Source: Tricholoma matsutake (Eukaryota; Basidiomycota; Agaricomycetes; Agaricales; Tricholomataceae). From it: 64,000 nucleotides of DNA. The stretch's first letter is position 1; each line of letters begins with the position of its first letter. The notes under the pieces are model-generated. The model was not told the origin of the DNA, made no database searches, and saw only the letters and a program-made list of their open reading frames with translations. The translations under genes and the position numbers were made by a program. This document shows positions 52,982 to 63,157 of this stretch, piece after piece. The stretch is from positions 8,928,001 to 8,992,000 of the forward strand of contig AP026538.1 in the NCBI GenBank assembly GCA_026075535.2, in the 5' to 3' direction.

Positions 52982-55109
52982 AATGTGTAAGGTTAGCATT
53001 GAACGGGACATGTACTTCAACAAAAATCAGGTGCTCAAGCCTGATGAAGTGTCAATTGAGGGGGTGGAAGATGTATTCACCAATTCTGACACTCCACAGT
53101 CTCAAAAACTCTCTGACGAGTTCCCTGATGCTCCTGGCGAATCTGAAGCACACCCAAAACCCATCGATAACACCACTAACAACCCCATGCCTGCGATCAT
53201 TGATAATGCGGCTGAAAATCTGCCAGCAATGCAAAATGTTAGCGAAAATTCACAAACTTCACCCAATGCACCTATACCACCTCCACACCAAAGAAAAGCT
53301 CACCTCACTGGCCTAACTCCAGTCGACAAAACACAATATGGCTGTGGAAGGCGCAACTGCATTCCCACCTCACGTAGCGCTGTGAATTTCTCTGACACAA
53401 TTGATGGCGCACTTGTTCTTGATGACAACGGGATTCTTGAACCAGGGGGAGTGGAGCTCGGCATCTGTGAAGAGGATTGGTTTAGTAAAGCAATGGAGAT
53501 GGTGATGGTAGTAAGTGAAGACAAACCTACGTTGACTGAGGCGTTAAACAGTAATGAATGCTCAGAGTGGTCTGATGTGGTTGAAGCGGAACTTTCCCAA
53601 ATGGAGAAAGTCAATGCATGGATACCCATCATTCTGCCACCTGATGCGAATATCATTCCGTCCCGTTATGTATTTTGCCGTAAACGTGACGCGGCTGGCA
53701 ACATAGCCTGTTACAAAGCTCGACTTGTCATCAAAGGGTTTAGGCAGCAATTCGGGGTCGATTATGTCGAAACTTTTGCACCCATGGTCCGAGCATCAAC
53801 TCTTCGAATTCTCCTCTCGTTTGCAGCCCAGAAAAACGCTGCTGTCCATCAATGTGATGTCAAAAACACATACCTCAATTCTCGTTGGCAAGATGGTGTC
53901 AAACTTTATTTGGAACTTCCTCCAAAGTACAAAAAATTCCATCAACTACCTCCGGAGCTCAAAGGCAAGCCAAATGTGGTCTGTAAATGGCTCGTTGCAG
54001 TATATGGATCAAAGCAGGGAGCTCACAACTGGTATGCCGAGGTAAAAAATTTCTTCCTTAATCTCGGGTACTCCATATCCGCTGCAGACAAAGCCGTGTT
54101 CTATTTATATCACAGTGACAAATTCATTATCATCACCGCTGCTACTGACAATTTTACTGTCATTGCGGACTCCACCGAGAGTGCCAACAATCTCATCCAA
54201 AAGCAGCTCACCATGCACTTTGAGATTTCAGACCTCGGTCCCATCAACTGGCTTCTTGGTGTCAGCATCACGCACAACCTCGAAGACAAAACCACTTCAT
54301 TGAGTCAACAAGCATACATCAAACAGATCGTCTCATGATTCGGTCTTCAAAATGCCTGGACTACTGTCACCCCCATGGAGCCCGGAATTGACCTCAGCTT
54401 TGATTCTCTTGCCGTATCACCGACACTTCTCACGCCCATGGAAAAGACCAAATATAGAGAAATGATCGGTTCCTTAATGTATGCCACTGTTATGACGCGC
54501 CCGGACATTGCATTTGCTGTATCCACCCTATCCCAATATCTCAATGCGCCTAGAACAACACATCTCATTGCCGTAACTCATGTATTCTGCTATCTCTTGG
54601 GCACTAAGGGTCTCAAGCTTGTCCTGGGAGGTAATGATTCTGATATTACAGGATATTCTGATGCAGATTGGGCTTCCCAAATGCATCGTCACTCAATCTC
54701 CAGATTTGCTTACTTCATTGGAGCTGGTGTCGTAAATTGGAGCAGCAAGAAACAACCAATCATTACCTTGTCAAGCACCGAGGCCGAATATGTTGCGTTA
54801 ACTCACGCATCAAAGGATATTTTATGGATTCACAAATTACTTACTGAATTATCTTCTATTTTTAGTTCTACATTACCTACTACACTTTTCTGTGACAATC
54901 AAGGCGCAATCCGACTCTCCAAGGATGCTACATTCCATGGATGCACCAAACACATCAACGTTCACTTCCACTTCATCCACCAAACTATTACCTCAGGCCA
55001 CATCACGATGCAATACTGTCCCACGGATGACATGATTGCCAACATCTTCACCAAGTCACTCAGTCGTGTCAAGTATGAGAAATTTCGTACTCTTCTCGGG
55101 GTCATATAG
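52982..55109 (+). pseudogene. Copia reverse transcriptase and RNase H
   Basis: RT motifs are YKARLVIKGFRQQFGVDYVE, TFAPMVRASTLRILLS, AVYGSKQGAHNWY and ATDNFTVIADS, where the second catalytic aspartate reads Asn. After TGA 54336-54338 the RNase H domain follows: MTRPDIAFAVSTLSQYL, GYSDADWASQMHRHS, TLSSTEAEYVALTHA and DNQGAIRLSKDATFHG. It ends just before the purine tract. Both the stop and the D-to-N change would abolish activity. Confidence 0.95.
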
Positions 55110-55133
55110 TCCAGTGTTCACCTCGAGGGGGAG

Positions 55134-55515
55134 TGTTGACATATTGAGGCATCCCCGCACCTGCCTGTGCTTGACTGTGGTTGCTGATGCTCGCCGACTG
55201 TCACAGATATTTATTATTAGTATGTTACATCTATTTATAGAACTATGGTAACTATGTCTTGTCCTATTTGAAAAGCATATATGGGACGTTATATACCTCA
55301 TAGCTTTACATCACAACCTCAGTGATTGTCTATTCACTGAGGTGTACATCCCCTTTCTCTACTTTATTTATTTCCTTACTTACCCATAGTAGTATCTCTC
55401 GCTATTCTATTCTAGGTACTACTACTGAATATATAGTGATTGTCTATTCACTGAGGTTATCTCTCATTATTCTATTCTAAACCAATCCCCTACCGGCTCC
55501 TGCCAATGTTCTACA
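55134..55515 (+). repeat. Copia 3' LTR
   Basis: 382 bp, same ends as 50318-50699. The differences I checked are transitions, many in CG/TG/CA pairs. Confidence 0.96.
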
Positions 55516-55520
55516 GGTAA

Positions 55521-55920
55521 CCTAAGTGTGTTTGTTGCACACATAACAAAGGGGTGCCCTAAAAATAGCGCACACATCAATCGGTGCAGCCAACTCTTCC
55601 ACATTGGGTAACGTGCCATTCACGGTGTGTCTGTCAACACTCCTCCTCACCATGAATTAGTGTTGCCAATGGCATGACTTGGAGCCGTGAGCCATTGAGC
55701 CGAGCCACTATTTTGGGCCAGCTGCGCCAATAAATCGGCTTGCAGCTCAAAGCCACCCAGAGCTGCTCAAGCTGTGCTCTAAGTTGTCTAAAGTTCAGAG
55801 GTGCTAGATGACTTTAAACCTTCTGAAAATCTTATAGAACACTCTGCAGAAGTCCCTGCTGCTAATTTGAATGCATATTTTCACACCCTATTCCCCACTG
55901 CCATCTTGTGAGCATTTCTT
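55521..55920. other. No supported gene
   Basis: Unique-looking sequence between the copia element and the gypsy fragment. No motif or repeat noticed. Confidence 0.4.
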
Positions 55921-56615
55921 TGTGGGTTCTCACCTTTCATGCTAAAGACAAGTCATTCACCACGTCTACTACCCGTTCTCCTCAATGATGCTTCCTTGCA
56001 TACCAATGCCCCCCTCAAGGATAGCATAGACACAACAGCTGTGAAACAATTGATCGATATGATTGAAAACAATATTCAAGGTGCACATGATGCCATGCTT
56101 GCAGCAAAGATATCCCAAGCCCACCATGCCAACAAGGACTGCAGCCCTGAACCCCAGTTCACAGTCGAGGACTGTGTTATGCTTGCTACTGCCCATCAAT
56201 GGAGAGAATACATGCAGGCAAAGGATGGACAGGTGGCCAAATTCATGCCAAGATGGGACAGACCTTACAAAATCTTGGAGCCTTCCCCAACTCCTCCACT
56301 TATAAACTTGACCTACCAGACTCTGCAAAACAATACCCCATGTTCCACGTGTCCCAAGTTCAACTACAACCTCACCATGACAATGATGTGGTCCTCTTCC
56401 CATCATGAGAACTTGAGTGACCCAGTCCCATCATTACCATAAATGGAACAACAGAATACTTTATTGACCACATTATCGATGAGCAACCACATGGACAGGG
56501 TAAGCAGTACCTTGTCTGCTGGTGTGGTTATGGCCTGGAGTCAGATCTTTGGCTACCCTGCTCCGAACTCCTGGAAACAGAAGCACTTGCGACATGGACA
56601 GCAAAATGTGTAGAG
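55921..56615 (+). pseudogene. Ty3/gypsy fragment: integrase tail and chromodomain
   Basis: LPVLLNDASLHTNAPLKDSI and MLAAKISQAHHANKDCSPEP start the piece. Then QWREYMQAKDGQVAKFMPRW, DRPYKIL and, after a frame change, YKLDLPDSAKQYPMFHVSQV. The chromodomain part reads TEYFIDHIIDEQPHGQGKQYL, then VCWCGYGLESDLW. I recall this order from gypsy elements whose Pol ends with a chromodomain. No LTRs or upstream domains are present. Several expected Arg codons read Trp, His or Cys, in line with CpG decay. Confidence 0.8.
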
Positions 56616-56929
56616 TAACAACATTTTTAAAACATCAGAGAGTGTAAGAGAGTTTCTCTTACAACACTTGTCCCAATGCTATCACATCACAGTCACATGT
56701 ATGTCACATGTAGTTATCATTAATATTGTACAATCACCTTGTATTATTTTTACTCTTACTTGAATCCATACCACATTCATTTCAGTTACTTGTTCCTTGA
56801 GTGTTGGAAGTCCCCACTTCCTTCCACCCTGATGACAATGATGACAATGACACCATGTCATTGTCATAATCAGCTCCTGTACTCAAAGGAGCCTGCAATT
56901 GCGGGTCTTCTTAGATGCAGGAGCTGATG

Positions 56930-57063
56930 ACATGGCAGAGACAGTGGGTCAACCCATACCTGTCTAACCTGTGACTTGTGACCCATGGGTTGCAGGTATG
57001 GGTAGGTGCAGGTATGGGTATGGGTACAGTCAAAAGTACCCATGGGTTACCCATGCCGAGGCT
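56930..57063. repeat. CCCATGGGT-rich terminal-type repeat
   Basis: Dense in GGGTATGGGTA and ACCCATGGGTTACCCATG. Its right end TTACCCATGCC matches the inverse of the GGCRTGACATGGGTA phrase at 58605 and 63158. It may be an isolated element end. Confidence 0.45.
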
Positions 57064-57189
57064 GGCAGCCAGTGACAGAATGAACTGTTGGCCTGGTTTT
57101 GGACTATAAATCTCCAGGTGGATGTTGAGGCAAGTGACATGATGAAGGAATGTAAGTCTGCTTTCCCAGAACAACTTCATGTTATAATT

Positions 57190-57480
57190 TAGTCTACGGG
57201 GTGCACTGGTTGAGGGCAAGTGCCAGGCATGAAAGATGGTTGGAGGAGTTATCCATTACTAGTCATGAGATGGCTTGGATTCCACATTATTTTCTACACA
57301 GAGCTGAGGTCTGAATTAATCACCTGCAGGGTGTGAAATCTCCAGGGGCTGCAGCATATGCTAAACAACAGGTGGTGAACTGGAGAAAGATGGCCATCTC
57401 TGCTGTTTGTATCTTCAGAGCTGTCAATCCATACATAGGGAATGTTTGGGGTTTTGATTAGGTCAGATCATTATGTATTG
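57190..57480 (+). pseudogene. Relic resembling the C-terminus of a KDZ-type transposase
   Basis: The plus strand reads ARHERWLEELSITSHEMAW, HYFLHRAEV, a TGA, INHLQGVKSPGAAAYAKQQ and WRKMAISAVCIFRAVNP. The pattern Arg-x-x-Arg-Trp-x-Glu-Glu followed by Ala-Tyr-Ala-x-x-Gln is one I associate with the C-terminal region of KDZ transposases in basidiomycetes. A short related phrase occurs at 61445-61475. Too short for certainty. Confidence 0.4.
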
Positions 57481-57972
57481 CTTCAAAGTTACTATATGGT
57501 GTGCTACTGGCAATAATTAATGAAGCACTTTAGTTGTGTGGGCCCATTGTGGGCCAACCCAATTATTTCATGTGCAGCACCCTGCCCATGTGGGCCCATG
57601 ATCTTGGGTATGCTTTGGATGGGCCCATGCAGACCACCCAACTTACAACACAACTCTCCACTGGCACCGACAACTTTCTATCCCACTAACACAGCCACCA
57701 ACATCAATACCAGTCAGACATTAACACACAACACATTTATGGCACCAGTACAGCTACCACCAGCAGTGTCACTCATAACACAGCTCTGTGGGCACAACAC
57801 ATATCCCTATGTATTGCACAGCTAAAGCCACCACTGGTGCCAAAATTTTCCTTCCATGCTTGCACAGCCACATGGAGTGCCAAGACAACCAGAGCCTTCA
57901 CCACATGGCACTGGCACATCCACCTGCACAAGCACAGCCACCCATGGTGGAAGCAGCAACACGCCGGTGCCA
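57481..57972. other. No supported gene
   Basis: Pro/Thr-biased open frames on the plus strand reflect CCA/ACA-rich sequence. No motif or repeat that I can name. Confidence 0.4.
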
Positions 57973-58250
57973 ACCTGTAATTTACCCTCCCCCACCTATT
58001 CCAATTGGAGTCCAGTTATTCCGATCAGAGTCCAGTTATTCCAGTTATTCCGACCAGATTCCAGTTAATCCAGATGCTCAACTTAGAGTATATACCCTAA
58101 TGGATAGTCACATTTCAAGTCTTAAGTTGTCAATGTGCCTACAAAATATATTTGTTCAAAGTAAGGATTGAACTCAAGCCATCTTGATTAGAGTGATCAC
58201 AAGACAAACCAAACATGTGTGCTTAACCAGTTGAGCCACAGGAGAATTAT
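57973..58250 (-). repeat. tRNA-headed SINE-like repeat, copy 1
   Basis: On the minus strand a pol III A box TGGCTCAACTGG (58227-58238) and B box GTTCAATCC (58165-58173) are spaced as in a tRNA gene. They are followed by a body rich in GGAATAACTGGA phrases and a tail GGAATAGGTGGGGGAG. The tail is shared with the copy at 61070-61400. The acceptor stem does not pair, so it is not a working tRNA. Confidence 0.6.
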
Positions 58251-58719
58251 TAGTTGGTAATATAAGGTTTATTTATGACACTCAGACTCATAACTCTTTT
58301 TTTTTTTTAAGTAATTAAGGGCAAAGTTTTTTAATTAACCACATCCCTCGCATTGAACGCAAGGGAGTGGGGGATGATGCGATTAAATACATAAACTACA
58401 TTATTTATACATATAAAAAGCCCTTGCATTCGGTGCAAGGGGCGAGGTAAAAACATAAAGAAAAAAAAACCCTCCCTGCGCAAAATGCAGGGGAGGGGGA
58501 GACAACCTGGCCCCACTGTCCTTGGTGTGTCTCCTGGGTTCACCATCCTGGGTGCCCATTGTCCTGCTTGCTCCCTGTGGTCCCGTATCTCCCCATTGTT
58601 AAGGCGTGACATGGGTACAGGTAAACCCATGATAATATGGTTATGGGTACGGGTCGGAAGTTGCTGTACCCAGGCAATACTGTACCCATTTCCACAGTGT
58701 TACGGGTATGATGCAGGTA

Positions 58720-59276
58720 TCTTTCATTCTTGTTTTTTCCTAACTAACTAATGTTTTTATTTGACTTTTAGGTTCTAATGGTGCTATAACCAGCCCAAAC
58801 GATATCTATTGTCGTTTGGGCCCTAGGTATTTTTTTCTATCTTTCATTCTTGTTTTTTCCTAACTAACTAATGTTTTTATTCAGCTTTTAGGTTCTAATG
58901 GTGCTATAACTGGCCCAAACAATGGCTATCATCGTTTGGGCCCTATGGATTTTTTCTGTCTTTTGTTCTTGTTTTTTCCTAACTAACCAATGTTTTTATT
59001 TGACTTTTAGGTTCTAATGGTGCTATAACTGGTCCAAACGACATCTATTGTTGTTTGGGCCCTAGGTATTTTTTTCCATCTTTCGTTCTTGTTTTTTCCT
59101 AACTAACTAATGTTTTTATTCAACTTTTAGGTTCTAATGGTGCTATAACCAGCCCAAATGATGTCTATCGTCGTTTGGGCCCTAGGTATTTTTTTCTGTC
59201 TTTTGTTCTTGTTTTTTCCTAACTAACTAATGTTTTTATTTGACTTTTAGGTTCGAATGGTGCTATAACAATGAGA
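58720..59276 (+). repeat. Tandem array, 120-bp units with stem-loop and intron-like parts
   Basis: CTTTCRTTCTTGTTTTTTCC starts near 58721, 58841, 58960, 59080 and 59200. Each unit has two parts: about 55 bp from GTTCTAATGGTGCTATAAC through a 29-bp stem-loop to GGGCCCTAG, and about 65 bp beginning GTATTTTTT, with CCTAACTAACTAATG and ending CTTTTAG. The second part has donor, branch and acceptor-like signals in the right order. The 55-bp part is not a multiple of three. Confidence 0.85.
58793..58821. repeat. 29-bp stem-loop, array member
   Basis: Perfect arms GCCCAAACGA and TCGTTTGGGC. Equivalent stem-loops are at 58913-58941, 59032-59060 and 59152-59180 in the array, and at 60773-60801, 1099-1127 and 1339-1368 elsewhere. 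Confidence 0.85.
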
Positions 59277-59379
59277 CGACACCATCGACAGCACTGCCCC
59301 ACCACCATTGCAAGCCTCTGCTCGCAAGGTGGATAACAGGGATGGAAGCAGCGATGAACAAGAAATGACACACCCCACC

Positions 59380-59512
59380 CCCAGCCTCATGAGCAACTGC
59401 TCGTGGGGTGGATCACAGGTGGGACAATGACGACAAGCAGCAGTGGACCTGAGGACCACCACCACAACAGCACCCCCAACCGCTGCCACAAGCAACTGCT
59501 CATGGGGTGGAA
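59380..59512. repeat. GAGCA-type hairpins, pair
   Basis: CATGAGCAACTGCTCGTG near 59388-59405, inside longer CCACCCC/GGGGTGG arms, and AAGCAACTGCTCATGGGGTGG-like sequence at 59490-59510. Same family as 483-502. Confidence 0.6.
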
Positions 59513-59909
59513 ACAGGGAGCAATGAGTTTTGTTCTGGGTGACTACGGCCACCACCCCCCCCCTCTCGCTGCAAATGGCTGCAAATGCGAGTGGGGGGGG
59601 GTTTCTTGTTCAATATATTAGTTTAATCTAGTGTAATTATATTATTAAAATACATATTCATGTCAAAACCCACGAATAACGATGGGTAACCCACCGAAAC
59701 CCACAGTAATACCACACCCTTAACCATAGGGGTACGGTGTTGACAGGTATGGGTGCGGGTACCACAAAATATACCCGGGGGTTACCCATGTCATGCCCTA
59801 CCCGTTGTTGCCCTTGGTGCCTGTCATCCTCCCCGCTCTGGTGCTGGGCCTGCCATGTCGTTTGGTGCTGTCATGTGGGGCTGTCCTCATCCTCGTTCCA
59901 CTCGCCATC

Positions 59910-60423
59910 CACCCCACGAGCAGTTGCTCTGTGGAGCTGGGGGCAGGTGGTGCATCATTCATTGCGGGGCCTGTTTGTGTTGTTAGTTGCACCAAAAGGA
60001 AGAAAATTAAATTTAAAAAACTTACTTATGGCCCAGGAGACATCCTCATTCCTGCTTCCCTGTCATTTCCCTCCCGTCATCCATCTCCACAACCACCCTA
60101 TGAGCAGTTGCTCGTAGGCATGGGGTGGGTGCCATGGCGCTCATCATCATCATCTGGCCCTGGTGGTGGTGGTGGTGGCACTACTGGTGGTGCCATTCAG
60201 CATTTCATCATTGTCACCAGTGTTGTTCCACCCGTCATCCACCCCATGAGCAGTTGCTCATGGGGCTGGAGGCAGGTGGTGTGCCAGCATCAGCATCTGG
60301 GTCATTGTGGTGGGTCCTGGGGCCGTTCCTCGTTGTGGTGGGGCCCTGGTGTTTGTTCTTTGTTGTTGTCGGTGCCTACCATCATCCACTCACCCTACCC
60401 AACCTGCAAGCAGGCGCTCGCAG
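59910..60423. repeat. GAGCA-type hairpins, four copies
   Basis: Copies lie at about 59918-59940, 60097-60119, 60242-60265 and 60404-60423. The third has perfect arms CCCCATGAGCA and TGCTCATGGGG around GT. They sit in GTGG/TGG-rich low-complexity sequence. A G-run of about 16 lies at 60469-60486. Confidence 0.65.
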
Positions 60424-61069
60424 CGGTGGGAGTGGGTGGTAGGTTGGCGTTGTCATGGATTTCTGTTTGGGGGGGGGGGGGGGGGGTTGGGGCATGTCAG
60501 TGCGATGTGGTGCACTTATGGGGGTTGGTGGGTGCTTACTAGGTAGATATCCCCCTTCTGGGGTCTCCTGGCATCCCTCTGCACCCACCTAGCCCATGTC
60601 GACAGCCTCACATCCCATTTGAAAGGGAGGAGGGGATTGGGTGGCTGTGTGTGTGCATTGCACATTTTTCCTTGTGGCAGGTCATCCCCAGTAGTATATA
60701 GCCTAAAAAGCAATAAATTACAATTAGTTGATTGATAAAAAGAAAAAGAAAAAAGAAAAAAACTTATCTATGGCCCAAATGACAGTTGCCGTCATTTGGG
60801 CCTGCATTCTGTCCAGTCAGCTCATTTGAAGGTGGTGGTGATGGTGGCAGTGGGCATGGGAACGGTGGTGGCAGGTGTGCACACAGTGGTGGTGGTAGAG
60901 TGGAGAGGAGGAGGAGGCAGCATTGACAATGGTGGTGGTGGTGGTTGTGAGCTGGCAGTCACATGTCACATGTCATGCATATGCATACTTATTAATTATT
61001 CCATTAATGGCTGCAATTAACTACACACCTTGGTTGGGTAATAAAAGTATTAAATGTATGTAGAGGAAT
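60424..61069. other. Low-complexity G/T-rich stretch
   Basis: GGTGGTGGT-type sequence on the plus strand makes long biased open frames. A further perfect stem-loop with arms GCCCAAATGAC and GTCATTTGGGC is at 60773-60801, with an A-rich intron-like segment on its left (minus-strand reading). No gene. Confidence 0.5.
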
Positions 61070-61400
61070 AACTGCTTGGTAGCTCAGTGGTTAAGTGCAC
61101 TGTTATGTGTGCAGACCCAAGGTTGAGTGTTCAATTCTTACTGTATGTGAAACTTTTATTTGGGAAAGCACGTGCATTCTGGTTATTCCGGCTAGTCCAT
61201 GCATTCCAGTTAGTCCAGTTGTGATGAGTCTGGTCAGATTCCGGGGATTCCAGGTGTAAATTGGATCCTTATTCCAACTGGAATTGTGCTGCATAGGGAA
61301 AACTACATACAAAAAAAATTCCACCAGATTCCAGAAATTCCAGAAATTCCAGCTGGACAAACCGGAATCCAACCGGAATAGGTGGGGGAGTGTAAAGTAC
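61070..61400 (+). repeat. tRNA-headed SINE-like repeat, copy 2
   Basis: A box TAGCTCAGTGG (61080-61090) and B box GTTCAATTC (61129-61137). They are followed by a body with repeated ATTCCAG/ATTCCGG phrases and the tail GGAATAGGTGGGGGAGTG (61375-61392). The tail and general order match the minus-strand copy at 57973-58250. Confidence 0.6.
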
Positions 61401-62290
61401 TCATGCCAACCCAGCCACCAAAAGTGGCAGAAACATTATCTGGGGGCTGCAGCACATGCTAAACAACAGGCAGTCAATGAGAATGATGGAGAAAGCTGTA
61501 AATCCACATGTAGTAAATGTATCATTCACCAGCACCAGTGACAGCTCACTCTTTGGTTCATGTACTGTACAATCTATTGGGCTCATACTATCCTTGTATC
61601 CTCCACATCCTTGCCACATTTCACCTTCCTGACATACTTTTGCTGTTATCCTTTACCCGGTGGAGGTGACTGCCTGTGCTCCACCTCTTCCATATTTCAC
61701 CTTTCAGAAATGCATCTTGTACTGCTACCCAGCCAATGTGCACTGCCAGCAGAAATTTAACCATTCTCTGGCAAGCTGTGTACTAGTAATGAGACTAATG
61801 CAGTACATTCATGTCAGCTCATCCTTTGTTCTATTTTCAAGCATGGGCCCACCCAACCTTTCCATGTGGTACGAACCATCCATAAGGGCCCACCCAGGCC
61901 TGCCATGCCTATTTGGAAACAAAATGGTGACATGTTCATACTGTTATCTCCCACTGTAATGTTTTAACCTCAGAATTGTATGCTCCTTCCATATCCTTGT
62001 CATCTTACAACTTGCTGAAATGTATGTGCATTGTTGACCACTTTCTGGCCAACATAGTAAATGATACTGGGTACTTGTGGTGGCAGGGTTGATGGTTGAT
62101 GTTGGCATGATGGAATCATCTAGCTTTGACTTGTGCCAGCAGCATGTGGCATGACCATGTAATGCTGTCATGATGTACAAGATGTATTTAGTATCACTCA
62201 GCACGCCAGGATGTCTGAAAATGGACATGTATTGAAAAGTAAAATACATGACAGGGATAAATATTTTGCATGTAAAAAGTGCTGCTGCAT
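61401..62290. other. No supported gene
   Basis: Contains the short KDZ-like phrase near 61445 only. Other open frames have no motif. Confidence 0.4.
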
Positions 62291-62294
62291 AAAA

Positions 62295-63146
62295 TTAAGA
62301 TAATGTGGGGGGTGTCTTGCTGGAGGAGGCCATGAAATTGTTGGGTGGTGATGGTGCATCACCGGTAAGGGCCATGGAAAACTTGTCAGTAGGGGCAGGG
62401 CTGATGGTTGATATGGCTGTTGCTGTGGTGAATTCATCAATTGTTGAACTAACATTGCTGGAGGCCATGGCCACTGGTGAAGTCGATCAGATAGACTGGT
62501 ACGATTGGTTGGGGTGGGTGAACATTGATGACCTGGGTATGTTGACCACCAGTGCAGCTGAATTGTCTTGTGGTGCCTGTTCATCATTCTCTTCATCATC
62601 CCTGGAGCTACTCTCCTGTTCAAACTGGGCCAGGCAGGTGTTGGTTTCAGACAGTTGGGCACTGAGGTTTGTTACCTCCTGTTTCATCTTCTCTAATTCC
62701 ATCCCATTCCTCAATCCCCTCATCTCTGCCTCGAGCACTGGAATGCTTACCAGCATCTTTTCCTTCAACTGCATGAGCACCTTAAACCATCCTCAGAGCA
62801 TGAGGTTCTCACTCTCCAGTTGTTCTTGACCTTTCTTCATATGCATGACTTGCAGCTGGAGGTCATTTAACTCCCTTTGCAGACCACCAAGAGTTGGGAA
62901 TTGTACTGTGCCTGAAGGGGCAGTGGTGTTGATGGAAGTGGCAGGAAGAATGGGTGTTGCCTGCAGTTGAGCTGTAATGGCTGGGGTTGATGGGCCTTCA
63001 TCCAGAGTATAGGGGTGAGTGGTGGATCCAGGGTGGTGAGCAATGATGGCAACAGGGAGATATTCATCACCAGAGTTCTCAGCAGCTGTATCTTCAGCCT
63101 GGCATTTCCTCTTCCCCACAGCTTTTGCCACTTTCACCTTAACCAT
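62295..63146 (-). pseudogene. Basic/coiled-coil protein gene with two TGA codons
   Basis: One continuous minus-strand frame from ATG at 63146 to TAA at 62295-62297 (about 283 codons), interrupted only by TGA at 62793-62795 and 62487-62489. The N-terminus is basic (MVKVKVAKAVGKRKCQ), perhaps a nuclear signal. The middle is heptad-like (GGLQRELNDLQLQVMHMKKG, MRGLRNGMELEKMKQEV, LSAQLSETNTCLAQ), fitting a coiled coil. The C-terminus is acidic, then Ser/Thr/Pro-rich. Function unknown. Both stops fit CGA-to-TGA decay. I recall similar short coiled-coil proteins as multicopy in agaricomycetes, so it may be element-borne. Confidence 0.5.
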
Positions 63147-63157
63147 GCCTCGCTCCT

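Larger units (their letters stand above)
50318..55515 (+). mobile_element. Full-length Ty1/copia LTR retrotransposon
   Basis: 5,198 bp with two 382-bp LTRs and a perfect duplication GGTAA (50313-50317 and 55516-55520). GGTTATGGGCCC right after the 5' LTR (from 50700) fits a half-tRNA initiator-Met primer site used by copia elements. A purine tract GAGGGGGAG (55125-55133) precedes the 3' LTR. Domain order is Gag, protease, integrase, RT, RNase H, which defines copia. At least four TGA stops and frameshifts inactivate it. Confidence 0.97.
58605..59797. mobile_element. Putative 1.2-kb element with inverted ends
   Basis: The left end AAGGCGTGACATGGGTA is the inverse of the right end TTACCCATGTCATGCC (to 59797). 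Inside are a 120-bp tandem array and several hairpins. No coding frame or clear target duplication is visible. Similar single ends occur at 56995-57063 and 63158-63285. Confidence 0.4.

Noticed and set aside
58165..58245. Functional tRNA gene on the minus strand
   Set aside because: Same reasons as for 61078-61150; better explained as a SINE head.
58720..59276. CRISPR-like regular array
   Set aside because: Units are 120 bp and nearly identical throughout, with no variable spacers; the setting is a eukaryotic genome.
59793..60542. 249-codon plus-strand frame
   Set aside because: Composition is set by TGG/GTG low complexity and hairpins; no motif.
61078..61150. Functional tRNA gene
   Set aside because: A and B boxes are good, but no acceptor stem or anticodon stem pairs, and a related copy with a shared non-tRNA body exists.
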